A stretch of DNA of 24,318 nt from a virus: IMG/VR virus record IMGVR_UViG_3300031565_004156, positions 1 to 24,318 of that record. One strand, given 5' to 3'. A program made the position numbers and the translations under genes. Below, in pieces: positions 1 to 8,330 of the stretch (position 1 is its first letter; each line of letters opens with the position of its first letter). Under the pieces are notes generated by a model. That model was not told the origin of the DNA, ran no database searches, and saw only the letters and a program-made list of their open reading frames with translations.

Positions 1-2393
1 CGGGTAACGTCGCCATAGTCGAAGACGGCCTCCATCGCCAGTCGCGCGGCCTTCTGCGCCGCCATACCTCGCTCAGTGTGGTAGAGGAAGACCGCCATCT
101 TCGCTGACAACTCCGAGAACTCATAGGTAGCCGCGGCCTTTTCTGCTACTGTTCCGGCACCCTTCCATATGCTCCCAACGGTTGCCTCAAGCGCGTTGCC
201 CGCCCCCATCCCCAATTCTGCCTGACGGAACGTCGCCTGGAAGCCCGCGTGTAGTTGGCGTGCCCGTAGGAATGCGGCGGTTTCACCACGCACGGCTGCC
301 GCACCCTTGGCAAGGTATTCGGGAACATAAGCCGCGTCGATCTTTCCTGCGATGTACGTCATACCCGCGTTCGTCAAGGCGTTCCGACTCTGCGTCGGGA
401 CGTTGAAGATGGTGTGCAGGGCTTTCCAGGGACCGATGATGCTCGTATACCAGCCCGTCACCTCGCCGGCGCGTGCCGGAAGACCATAGGACACCAACCG
501 GGCGATCCTGCTCTCCCATCCAGCCCCCTCGACACCCGGCATCCCGAGGTGTGCCGCCAACCAGCGCGGGATATAAGTGCTATCCCTTAGCCTCCCCCAT
601 CGCTCCGACTCCGGGACCTTTACGAGTTGCCTCTGCTCGGCGGCCCCCATCTGTCCGAACTGCTTACTGGACACCCCGAACTTCCGAGAGAATTGACGCA
701 TTCGGAAAGCCTCGGAGGTGGATACCGCGGCCATGCGTTCTCCGATGGCGACGCGCTCGGGTACGGCCAACTCGCCAAGTTCCCGCTTCACCCCCGGCGT
801 TAGGGACTGGCGCTTCATTCCCAGTTTCCGCGAAACGCCTTGTCCCGGACCTGCGTAAAAGGCTCGCTTGTTCGCATTCAGGCGCTCAAGGTCTGCCGCA
901 AGTGCTGGAGACGCCGGCCTGATAACCTCGTCGATGTACTCCTGCGGATGAATGTCTCGCGCGAACCCGCGCCAGACATGGTACTTGCCGTACTTCTCCA
1001 CCTGCCCCGGTGCGAGTGCGCCGTGCTCTACCGCCCTCCGGGCGCGCTCCGATGCCATACGCTGAAGCTCATCCATCGCGCCGGCCACATCATCGGCAAT
1101 GTCTTTCCCTGCCACCTTCTCGATGCGCCTGATGGCCTGCGCCTGCCACTCCGCTGCTGCCGCCTGCGCCTTATTGGTGGCCCCCCTCTCTGCCAAATCC
1201 CGAATCGCCGCTATCCCCCGCGGTCCCGGCATCCTGCGCGCTAGAACCTGCCCTCGCCTTGCCCCCAAATCCTGCGCCTTCTGGATAAGCGACTCCATGC
1301 GTGCTGTTGCTGCTTCAGCCTGTTCCTGTGCCGTTACTGCCCTCCGCCGCACCCTCTCTGCCGCGCTCATCGGCTGTTCTTCGACGAGTTTGGGACCGGT
1401 GCGGGTAGTTATCGCACCACGGAATTCTCCCTCGCCCGTTGCCCCAACGTGACGTGTGAACGCCGTCTCCTTGACCGCGCCCTCTTCGGGGAAGGTGGGT
1501 CTACCAAACTCAGGCTTTCTACCCGCTGCCTTCGGTCGGGGCATGGGTGCCCGCGCACCGCCCTCCTCAAGTTGCTGGGCGCGCTTTGTGAGGTCCCGCA
1601 CTTTCGCCGTCTGTCGCTTCACATCTCGTCGCGCCCTCAGCGTCTCTGCCCGCAGCGCCTTGAATTCCTTGGTGGCAACGTCGCCCGCTTCGCCAAAGGC
1701 GTCATCCATCGCCTGCTCCAGGCCGCGCTGGGTGTAGTTGACGTACTTCTCATGGACCTGGGTGCGAGTGACGAGATTCTTCAGGGGGGCAGATATGGCC
1801 GCGATCTTGCGGCGCGCCTCCTGCTCTATCCGACGCACCGGCGCAAGCACCTGACGATACGTCTTCTGCGCCCGCCCGAGCTGGGGAATCTTCTCTAATG
1901 CCGCACCTACGGCTGGTGCCGCCCGCCCCACGATAGGCCGCAAGGCTGCGCCCGCCAACCTCTGTGGACCGCCGCCGGTGATGATGTCCCCCGCCAACCC
2001 AATCCCCTCGGTCGCCCAGGGGTGTTCTTGCCCGAACTCCGGCGATATGCTGCGGACAACATCGCTTCCGTATGTCTTCTGCTTTATGCCCCGAAGAAGA
2101 TCGCGGCCGACTTCAGGGATGGCTTCCCGTGGGTCCCAAGAGGGTCTCTGTGTTCCCGCCGCGTATCTCCGCTGACGCTCGATCCCGCCCTTCACCAATG
2201 AGGGAATGACGGAGAATGGAATCATCGCCGTGTCCAGCACGTCCTGAAGCGTGCCGCCGGAGAAGATCTTCGCCTTGCGGGGGGCGCCAAACTCCTTCGC
2301 CCACGCGTCCCCATAATCCGACGTAACGGGACCGGCGGCTGGCCTATCATTGAACTCCTTCGCCCATGCTCGCCGATAATCGGACGCGGCCAT
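1..2393 (-). CDS. Large internal virion / DNA-ejection-like protein (3' end off window)
   Basis: An open frame of 797 codons runs from an ATG at 2393 to the left edge with no stop, so the C-terminus is missing. The ATG overlaps the TAA of the upstream gene by one base (TAATG). The start of the protein holds two copies of a DYxxAWAKEF motif 21 residues apart. The middle is Ala/Arg/Gln/Glu-rich and predicted helical or coiled coil. The later part has WYTSIIGPWKAL, then PTQSRNALTNAG, then SELSAKMAVFLYHTERG, and ends in VFDYGDVTR. An 'RN..(T)N' segment followed by a 'DY.D(V/L)T' segment resembles very large structural proteins of short-tailed phages that are ejected with DNA; this is recalled similarity, not a search. 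As the third and largest gene after the nozzle it sits where such ejection proteins lie. No lysozyme or transglycosylase motif is visible in this part. Confidence 0.6.
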   Translation of the reverse strand, partial: MAASDYRRAWAKEFNDRPAAGPVTSDYGDAWAKEFGAPRKAKIFSGGTLQDVLDTAMIPFSVIPSLVKGGIERQRRYAAGTQRPSWDPREAIPEVGRDLLRGIKQKTYGSDVVRSISPEFGQEHPWATEGIGLAGDIITGGGPQRLAGAALRPIVGRAAPAVGAALEKIPQLGRAQKTYRQVLAPVRRIEQEARRKIAAISAPLKNLVTRTQVHEKYVNYTQRGLEQAMDDAFGEAGDVATKEFKALRAETLRARRDVKRQTAKVRDLTKRAQQLEEGGARAPMPRPKAAGRKPEFGRPTFPEEGAVKETAFTRHVGATGEGEFRGAITTRTGPKLVEEQPMSAAERVRRRAVTAQEQAEAATARMESLIQKAQDLGARRGQVLARRMPGPRGIAAIRDLAERGATNKAQAAAAEWQAQAIRRIEKVAGKDIADDVAGAMDELQRMASERARRAVEHGALAPGQVEKYGKYHVWRGFARDIHPQEYIDEVIRPASPALAADLERLNANKRAFYAGPGQGVSRKLGMKRQSLTPGVKRELGELAVPERVAIGERMAAVSTSEAFRMRQFSRKFGVSSKQFGQMGAAEQRQLVKVPESERWGRLRDSTYIPRWLAAHLGMPGVEGAGWESRIARLVSYGLPARAGEVTGWYTSIIGPWKALHTIFNVPTQSRNALTNAGMTYIAGKIDAAYVPEYLAKGAAAVRGETAAFLRARQLHAGFQATFRQAELGMGAGNALEATVGSIWKGAGTVAEKAAATYEFSELSAKMAVFLYHTERGMAAQKAARLAMEAVFDYGDVT
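2289..2384 (-). repeat. Two direct repeats encoding (S)DYxxAWAKEF at the N-terminus of the large internal protein
   Basis: Codons 4-14 (2352-2384) and 25-35 (2289-2321) encode SDYRRAWAKEF and SDYGDAWAKEF, a 63-bp period. The DNA is almost identical at the 3' side of each unit, sharing TGGGCGAAGGAGTT. The repeat is in frame and so works at the protein level, probably as a short linear binding motif. Confidence 0.8.
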
Positions 2394-3802
2394 TACTGAC
2401 TAGCTCCTATCGACTGCGGATATAACAACTCCGCCCCCTTTGCTTGCCGTCGCGCACCATAGTCTATGATCTTCTTCATCGCCTGTTCCGGGGTCGCCCC
2501 CGTCATGGCCTGAAGTTTCGACACGAATGCTGCCGTGCCGTTTGCGTCAATCCACGCGTCCAACTCTGCGGTATTCTTGGGGTCGATCTTCGTTAGGGGC
2601 ATACCCTTGTAGTCGGGAACCTTCGGTTTGCCGGTAGAGTACGCGTCCTTGGGGCGATGAGCCTTGCCCTGTATCTTTTCCCAGACCGCAATCTGCGCGT
2701 TCGCCTCGTCGAGGCTCCTCTGCGCCGCTTCGCGCTCCGGGCCAGGGGGTAGTCCTGGTGTCCTGGTTTCAGTCGGCGGCCCATTGGGGTCTAGCGGATT
2801 TGGCTTCAGCGTCGTACTGCCACTCAATAGGTCCCCCAAGCTTCCTCGTAGCGCATAGTATCGCTGCATTTCTACTGGGATGCCGATACTAGCCCCGCCA
2901 TCCGCACCCCTGCCCCCCGCCGACACCCGCGTTCGCGCCATAGCCGCCCCACGCTCCGCCACGTTCTGTCCGGCTTGCCACTCCCGCTGCAAGACGTCTT
3001 CGCGATGCTGCCAATCCATCCTCAGTTTGGCGGCGTTGTTCTCGTGCTCGCGACCCTTCTGGTTTTCGCCCGCCTGAAATGCCCGATCCGCCTTCGCTTC
3101 CTCCGAGCGAATCTTCGCCTGAATGCTGACGAGTTTCTTGTCGCGACCAAACTGCGCCTCCGCCGCCTGCGTATCCAGTTCAAACTCGTACTTCATCAGG
3201 TCCCGGCGTTCAGTGCGGGCTTCGCTCCTCACCGTGGCTTCGTGTTCGCGTTGCTCCCGCACCATGCCCTTCTCGTGGACCCGCCCCTTCGCCGCCATGA
3301 GTTCCCGGTGGCCCATCTGCTGCCGCAGTTGCCGGTCGACATCCATTCTGCCTTCACGTCGCTGCACGTCCTGGCGGTACTCACCTCGCCGCTTCTCCAT
3401 CCCCTGGGCGCGGCCGCCCGCGTAACCGGCCACCCCCTGCAATACACCCCGGTTCTTTGCTAATGCACCATAGATAAGAGCAGCCATCGCCAACTTATCC
3501 ATCGACCCCACACCCTCTTGTGGCCGCTGAATAGGAGGGAACTGATTGCTGGTCGGCGGGGTCGCCATCATAGGCGGTGCGAGGGTCGGCGCGGGACCCT
3601 GGGGCGACATGGGGCCGGCCAGTCCCGCACCGATAGCCGGACTAGGCCCCGCCACCGGAGGTATCATGGGGCCGGGACTAGGGGGCGGCATCATGGGGGG
3701 CCGTGGCTGTCCCGCCAACCCTCCACCGATACCCCCCGGAGTCGCCCCCGCAAGTTCTCTCAGAAGGTCTTCTATGTCGATGTACTGGTCAACCGAACTC
3801 AT
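2393..3802 (-). CDS. Internal virion / ejection-like protein with Pro-rich N-terminus and long charged helix
   Basis: 469 residues from an ATG preceded by GGAG at 6 nt spacing, starting 9 bp after the preceding gene. Residues about 20-95 are rich in Pro, Gly, Ala and Met and should be disordered. Residues about 102-128 are small and mildly hydrophobic (LAMAALIYGALAKNRGVLQG). Residues about 130-295 are dominated by Arg, Glu, Gln and Lys with little hydrophobic interruption, typical of a long helix or coiled coil. The C-terminal 150 residues look globular and end in KKIIDYGARRQAKGAELLYP. No enzyme motif is seen. Its place after the tail nozzle and before a very large protein, with this composition, fits the middle one of three internal head/ejection proteins. 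The assignment rests on position and composition rather than on a recognised family. Confidence 0.6.
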   Translation of the reverse strand: MSSVDQYIDIEDLLRELAGATPGGIGGGLAGQPRPPMMPPPSPGPMIPPVAGPSPAIGAGLAGPMSPQGPAPTLAPPMMATPPTSNQFPPIQRPQEGVGSMDKLAMAALIYGALAKNRGVLQGVAGYAGGRAQGMEKRRGEYRQDVQRREGRMDVDRQLRQQMGHRELMAAKGRVHEKGMVREQREHEATVRSEARTERRDLMKYEFELDTQAAEAQFGRDKKLVSIQAKIRSEEAKADRAFQAGENQKGREHENNAAKLRMDWQHREDVLQREWQAGQNVAERGAAMARTRVSAGGRGADGGASIGIPVEMQRYYALRGSLGDLLSGSTTLKPNPLDPNGPPTETRTPGLPPGPEREAAQRSLDEANAQIAVWEKIQGKAHRPKDAYSTGKPKVPDYKGMPLTKIDPKNTAELDAWIDANGTAAFVSKLQAMTGATPEQAMKKIIDYGARRQAKGAELLYPQSIGASQ

Positions 3803-3811
3803 AGTTCACTC

Positions 3812-4648
3812 CTATGCCATCGCCGCGATAACCGCCCCGAGTTGTGCCCAATCCGTGCCGCCGCCACCACCTTGCTGCCCAATCTGTTGTGACATCAATC
3901 CCTGTGAACCCTGGATGACGGAGAGCAACTTGTTCCATCGTTGGTTGCGGAGTTGGTCGATCAACGATAGGCGCTGTCGCATCAACTCCTGCGTATACTC
4001 GCCGCGCATCCCGCCCTGCAAGCCAGCGGAAATGCTCGAATCGCCCAACCCCCTCTCGCCCAGGGCGGCCCCGCCTTCCAATAACATCCTCTGCATCTCC
4101 GGCTCCATCGCGTCCCGCGTACTCGCCATCTGCTGGTTGAGTTGGCGGGGGTCATACCCAAGACTCGGGTCAAAGGTGGGCTGCCAGCGACCATCCTTGA
4201 ACTCGAAGCCCAAGGAAGCCATCATCGCGTCAGCCGACGGGAAGCCGTACATCAACTGCGGCAGATAGGCCATCGCGTCGAGCATCGAATTGTTGTACAG
4301 GTCCCATTTGCCTTCCCATGCTCCAAAGCCATCCCCATAGAAGGGCGGCGTTTCATAGGATGCCTCCGCCGTTCCGCCGCCCTGAGTCGATGCTGCTTGC
4401 TGTGGTTGTGGTGCCGGTGGCGTCGGCGGTGCCTGCAAGGGCTGCGGCTGTGGCGGTAGTATCGGAAGGGCCGGGGGTGCCGTTGTGCTCCTCGGCGCGG
4501 GACTCCCCAGGGTAGGCGTACTGGTCGGTGTCCTCCGCGCCGTATTGCCGAGCCACCCAAGGTCGGGTGCTGGGGCCGCCCCCGTTGCCGCGCCCCGCGG
4601 GCGTCCGCCAGAGTAGGCGCTGAGAAGATCACGCATGTAGTTTGGCAT
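3812..4648 (-). CDS. Small internal virion protein-like (Pro-rich linker, helical C-terminus)
   Basis: 278 residues, ATG at 4648, two bases after the stop of the 66-aa gene. The first 13 residues could form a short amphipathic helix (MPNYMRDLLSAY). Residues 40-85 are a Pro/Gln/Thr/Ala-rich linker. Residues 100-160 contain several aromatic residues (PPFYGDGFGAWEGKWDLY). Residues 165-250 are helical and contain ERGLGDSSISAG followed by a Gln/Leu/Arg helix, then a Gly run and an Ala-rich end. A helical C-terminal half with an 'RGLxxSS' segment reminds me of the smallest internal/ejection protein of short-tailed phages. No catalytic motif. It is the first of three adjacent genes that I read as internal head proteins; that reading is inference from order. 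Confidence 0.55.
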   Translation of the reverse strand: MPNYMRDLLSAYSGGRPRGAATGAAPAPDLGWLGNTARRTPTSTPTLGSPAPRSTTAPPALPILPPQPQPLQAPPTPPAPQPQQAASTQGGGTAEASYETPPFYGDGFGAWEGKWDLYNNSMLDAMAYLPQLMYGFPSADAMMASLGFEFKDGRWQPTFDPSLGYDPRQLNQQMASTRDAMEPEMQRMLLEGGAALGERGLGDSSISAGLQGGMRGEYTQELMRQRLSLIDQLRNQRWNKLLSVIQGSQGLMSQQIGQQGGGGGTDWAQLGAVIAAMA

Positions 4649-4650
4649 TG

Positions 4651-4851
4651 CTAGTTTCCCTTCGACAGTTCGATACCGACGATGCTACCGTCTATGGCGT
4701 GCGCCTCCAGGCGATTCCGCTCCTCGCTGAACCATATCTCTCCAACCCGCTTCTTCTGTCCGAACCGTGGGTTGCGCGGCACGAGCGTCTCGCCCGTGAC
4801 GCGTATTTCCACGATGCCCTTCCCCGGCACGTAGCGCCTTACTATCCTCAT
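4651..4851 (-). CDS. Small hypothetical beta-rich protein (66 aa)
   Basis: 66 residues. The ATG at 4851 overlaps the TGA of the nozzle gene as ATGA, so it is probably translated by re-initiation. The protein alternates charged and hydrophobic residues (RIVRRYVPGKGIVEIRV, then VGEIWFSEERNRLEAHAID, then SIVGIELSKGN), suggesting five or six short strands in a small barrel or sandwich. It has no Cys, signal peptide or membrane segment. I do not recognise the family. Position between nozzle and internal proteins suggests a small virion or assembly component. Confidence 0.7.
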   Translation of the reverse strand: MRIVRRYVPGKGIVEIRVTGETLVPRNPRFGQKKRVGEIWFSEERNRLEAHAIDGSIVGIELSKGN

Positions 4852-7667
4852 CGCTTTGCATCCAGATAGAGTGTTAGGTCGTACAACGTCATCGCCGTCG
4901 CTGCTGTCCCGCTCACCCGTACTCCGATGTTCCGCCCCTGCGCCTTCACCCCGAACCGCGGCAGGGTTATCTGCCCATCCCTCACTGCCGTCGCTGTCGT
5001 TGTGAGTCTGCCCACCGTTCCAGCATCTACCACCGGCTCTACCGCAATCGCCCCCGCCGTCGCCGATTCCATGCCGAGGTCAACGGAGCGCAAGCGAGTG
5101 ATGCGCGCCCCGTCTACTCCCATGCGTCGGCTCTCATAGAGGTGCGCGATAGGCGAAGTGCCGTCCTTCCAGGTATCGGGCGAATCATACTGCCAGAGCC
5201 GGTTCGTGCTGTTCCCTGCCCCGGTCGATACCGGCGACGCGACGATGAGCTGGTCGGTATCCCCCGCCGTCACCGCAAACCGCGGATGCTTCATCCGAAC
5301 CGTGCTGTGACGGTCTGACACCCAAGAGAAGGTCGCGAAGTCGAACACCAGGACGTTGTACACCTGCCCGTCGTATGTCACATCCTCCCCGAGGAAGAGA
5401 TACCAACGCCCATCCTTGACGCCCGCACTCATCTTCGTCGGGTCGGATACGGCATCGAGTATCGGCTTCACGGGTGCGCCGATGATGCTGATACCCTGGC
5501 CCTCATGTGGAACCGGGAGCCAGGTCGCCGCCTTGATCTCCGGGCCAAAGGCGTACACTTGGACGTCCCCCGCCGCCCCACCAGGCCACAGCGTCCAATC
5601 GCTGTACTCAGTGATAGCCTCCCCCGACACCGCGCCGATGGTCGAATGGACCTCAAGGATGGACATATCCTGTGCGGTGTTGCCGGTCAGGAGCGAGGTT
5701 GTGGACCGCGTAAACAGTAGGGGGTCGCTGCCATGCCTCCCGACACCAACAATCGCATGGCCCGCACCCGCCCCTGGCAGGTCTATCCAGAAGCCGTAAG
5801 ACCCCCTCGCGTCCACAGGCGTGTAGCGATCGCAGTAGGTGGGTGCATCCTGGCGAGAAACCCACACCCGGTCCCGGTACTCCAATAGGTGCGCGTAGGA
5901 AGGCTTGCCGCCCGAAGTGAACGCGCCCAACCGCACATTCGTCATGGCGGCAATACCGGAATAGGTGAGGCCGTACACGCCCGACCCTGACGCCACCCGG
6001 TAGGCACTCGTCCAGAGAGCTTCGTTCCAGGCATTGTCGGTAATGTCGGAGTGATCTACCGTCACCTTCCGTTTCGTCACGCCGCCGTCGGTGAGCTTGA
6101 TTGCGAAACTGCCGGTGCTGGCCGTTCCCGCCGCGTAGAACTCGACGCCCCGTGAGTATCCGCCCACTAGCACTCGGTTCATGTTCGTGACGTTCATTAT
6201 GGCGTCTATTACGAACGCCGTCGGAATCGCCATCTTCGCGTCCCCCACGTCGAGACCATTCGCGTAGAGCATCCGAGAATGTCCGAACGGCGAGAGTGAC
6301 TTCGCTCGCGGGGGAGGAAACGGAACGTCTGGGCTGAGGGAACCCATGTCCATATCGCCGCCGAAATCCCAGGCGTGTACGTCTACATTCACTTCTGTCG
6401 CCAATCGCCATTCTGGGGATGCGCCACCCCTGCGGTACCACCGCACTGTGTCTGCCCGAGCGTCGATGGTTCGCACGGCGGGCAACGAGACGGCTGCGGC
6501 TCGATAGGGGCCGCGTTCACACCGGATGGTGTAGACGTCCCCCAGCGGCGATTCCAGGTTGCTATCGGTATCCACGAACGACGACACATAGTCATACTCG
6601 CCGATCTGGAGGCCGTCGAAGTAGAGGTTAGAGAAGTCGCAGACGAAGGTGGCGGAGGCGTCCGTTACCACGAAGCGCGCAGAGGCGATATTCTGGCGGT
6701 CGATGTGGGGAAGACCGTCCAACATATACTGCTTGTGTTCCCACCGTCCCGTCTGGTTTATCTCTACTCCCAGGTCGCGCACGCGAGCGGAACCCAGGGA
6801 ATCCATGAACTCCAACTTTAGGAATTGACTCGGGCGCGTACTCTTCACCCAAAAGTGAACCCCGCCTAGAGAAGATGTGCCGCCGGTCCCGAAGGTGTAG
6901 TAGACTTTCGCCCCCGTCGCAATGCTGGCGGTTCCCTCTATGCGCATACTGAAGAGGCTTTCCATTCCAGCGGCAGGTGCGCCAGCATTTGTTCGGATGG
7001 TGGCACTCATCCCCGACGCACTCCACGCCGCAGTGCCCCTATTGCCCTTTACCCACAAGGGGAATAGGTATGACGAAAGTATCCCTGAGTCCTCGGGGAA
7101 GTTGCCAGCATGGGGAGGTGTGCCAATAAGGTACTCGCGGGGCACTGGGGGTCGACGCTGCTTCGGGTCCTCCAGCCACGCCCAACGCGATGCACCGTGT
7201 ATCCCCGGTCCGTCGATGCTCGCCGCTTCCGCTGCCGTGCCCCCCGTCACCTTCTGGAGGCGACTGCGCCCATCCGAGGCATACATCCCATCCCGCAAAC
7301 CCGCCATCGCGATGTTGTTCGTGGTATCGAAAGCTCCCCCGCGGTTCGTCGCCGCCGCCGTCGTGATCTCGTAGAGGTCAACCTTCGTGGAAGCGGCCTT
7401 GGGGAAGGCGGCATAGATGTGCCGCGCCCCATCCCCCGCATACCAGATGTAGAGGCCCTTCGCGCCCGCGGTTGTGGTCGCGCCGATCACGCCCGACGTG
7501 GGAATTGCCGTCGCCCCGCCGCGCAGGTGCCAATCCTCACGAGAAACGCGCCAGTTGCGGATGATGCGATGCTCACCCCCCTGCTGCGATCTCCCAGGGG
7601 AGGCGATATTCATTCCCTTGTCGGGCCGCTCGATGGCCCACGGGTACGATCCAACTCTAACGGCCAT
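4848..7667 (-). CDS. Tail nozzle-like protein (tail tubular protein B / stabilisation-protein type) with jelly-roll-like insert
   Basis: 939 residues from an ATG with GAGGG eight bases upstream, five bp after the second adaptor gene. It is rich in short beta strands with Gly/Thr/Ala turns and many 'LYxWYAGDG', 'GMYASDGRSRL' type blades, as expected of a beta-propeller-like nozzle at the end of a short tail. Residues about 358-430 carry YDYVSSFVDTDSNLESPLGD and ADTVRWYRRGGASPEWRLAT, patterns I associate with nozzle proteins. Residues about 235-357 form a separate block (VHFWVKSTRPSQFLKLEF, GRWEHKQYMLDGLPHI, FVCDFSNLYFDGLQIG) reading like a galactose-binding/carbohydrate-binding jelly roll. Position directly after two adaptor-like proteins matches the neck-then-nozzle order of podoviruses. 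It could instead be a receptor-binding tail protein; no esterase or lyase motif was seen. Confidence 0.65.
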   Translation of the reverse strand: MAVRVGSYPWAIERPDKGMNIASPGRSQQGGEHRIIRNWRVSREDWHLRGGATAIPTSGVIGATTTAGAKGLYIWYAGDGARHIYAAFPKAASTKVDLYEITTAAATNRGGAFDTTNNIAMAGLRDGMYASDGRSRLQKVTGGTAAEAASIDGPGIHGASRWAWLEDPKQRRPPVPREYLIGTPPHAGNFPEDSGILSSYLFPLWVKGNRGTAAWSASGMSATIRTNAGAPAAGMESLFSMRIEGTASIATGAKVYYTFGTGGTSSLGGVHFWVKSTRPSQFLKLEFMDSLGSARVRDLGVEINQTGRWEHKQYMLDGLPHIDRQNIASARFVVTDASATFVCDFSNLYFDGLQIGEYDYVSSFVDTDSNLESPLGDVYTIRCERGPYRAAAVSLPAVRTIDARADTVRWYRRGGASPEWRLATEVNVDVHAWDFGGDMDMGSLSPDVPFPPPRAKSLSPFGHSRMLYANGLDVGDAKMAIPTAFVIDAIMNVTNMNRVLVGGYSRGVEFYAAGTASTGSFAIKLTDGGVTKRKVTVDHSDITDNAWNEALWTSAYRVASGSGVYGLTYSGIAAMTNVRLGAFTSGGKPSYAHLLEYRDRVWVSRQDAPTYCDRYTPVDARGSYGFWIDLPGAGAGHAIVGVGRHGSDPLLFTRSTTSLLTGNTAQDMSILEVHSTIGAVSGEAITEYSDWTLWPGGAAGDVQVYAFGPEIKAATWLPVPHEGQGISIIGAPVKPILDAVSDPTKMSAGVKDGRWYLFLGEDVTYDGQVYNVLVFDFATFSWVSDRHSTVRMKHPRFAVTAGDTDQLIVASPVSTGAGNSTNRLWQYDSPDTWKDGTSPIAHLYESRRMGVDGARITRLRSVDLGMESATAGAIAVEPVVDAGTVGRLTTTATAVRDGQITLPRFGVKAQGRNIGVRVSGTAATAMTLYDLTLYLDAKR

Positions 7668-7672
7668 CTAGG

Positions 7673-8329
7673 TTACCCTCGTCGCGGAGCTACGAGTTGC
7701 GCCCCCACGATCATCGGCCGCACCCGACGGTACTTGGTGATCCCCCGTTCGTACTCTTGATCGAAACGAATGTGTCGCTTCTCCCCCGCCGGACTCTCGT
7801 CCAGCGTTGCCAACTCGCGACACACGAAAGCCACTACGGGGCTTTCGAGCGCCGTCGCAAGTTCGCTCGTCGTGGTCTCGGCACTCAGTGCGGCGGCGTA
7901 CCTGGGACCGTACACATAGATGGAACTTCCCGCCGTTGCTGGCATCGGGAAGAGTCCGAGGTTGCGCTGATCCTCGATGTACCACCGGGAGGGTGCCCCG
8001 GTCTCCGAGCGCCAGCTCTTCCCGTTCACGGCTTCGATCTTGTCCCGTGTCGATGGTTCTATCACGCGGGCGCGCAATGAGGCGCTGTTGGTGTCAGCCT
8101 CCACGCTTCGCACTCGGATGAAGTCGGTGGTGAGGGCGAATGTCCGCCCGCTCGCCGCCGCTGAGACCCCGCAAGAACCCTGGATGCACTCCGTCAACTC
8201 CGAGACCTCTCGATGTGCCCGGTCGATTTGCACGTTGAGCCAGCGGTCGTTCACCCACGCAGGGTACTCGTCGGGTAACCCGTATGTGTCAACGATCAAC
8301 TGCCTGTACTGCTTCCGGTTCATTGCCAT
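7673..8329 (-). CDS. Neck / head-tail adaptor-like protein, second copy
   Basis: 218 residues, ATG at 8329 one base after the stop of its paralogue. The N-terminal 50 residues are helical (YRQLIVDTYGLPDEYPAWVN, then LNVQIDRAHREVSELTECIQ). A beta-rich middle contains GAPSRWYIEDQRNLGLFPMP (111-130) and ATAGSSIYVYGPRYA (131-145). The C-terminal helices include VVAFVCRELATLDESPAGE and end in a basic tail. The helix-beta-helix plan, about 200 residues and place between capsid and nozzle match tail tubular protein A / adaptor proteins of short-tailed phages, which form the ring under the portal. It shares its central motif with the gene before it, so the pair looks like a duplication; one copy may have a specialised role. 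Confidence 0.6.
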   Translation of the reverse strand: MAMNRKQYRQLIVDTYGLPDEYPAWVNDRWLNVQIDRAHREVSELTECIQGSCGVSAAASGRTFALTTDFIRVRSVEADTNSASLRARVIEPSTRDKIEAVNGKSWRSETGAPSRWYIEDQRNLGLFPMPATAGSSIYVYGPRYAAALSAETTTSELATALESPVVAFVCRELATLDESPAGEKRHIRFDQEYERGITKYRRVRPMIVGAQLVAPRRG

Positions 8330-8330
8330 G

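Noticed and set aside
473-1898. Several plus-strand frames at the left end
   Set aside because: They are shadows of the long minus-strand frame that runs from 2393 off the left edge with an exact TAATG start.
5653-6441. 262-codon minus-strand frame inside the nozzle gene
   Set aside because: It lies in another frame of a well-supported 939-aa protein, is Arg/Gly/Cys-rich, and has no ribosome binding site.
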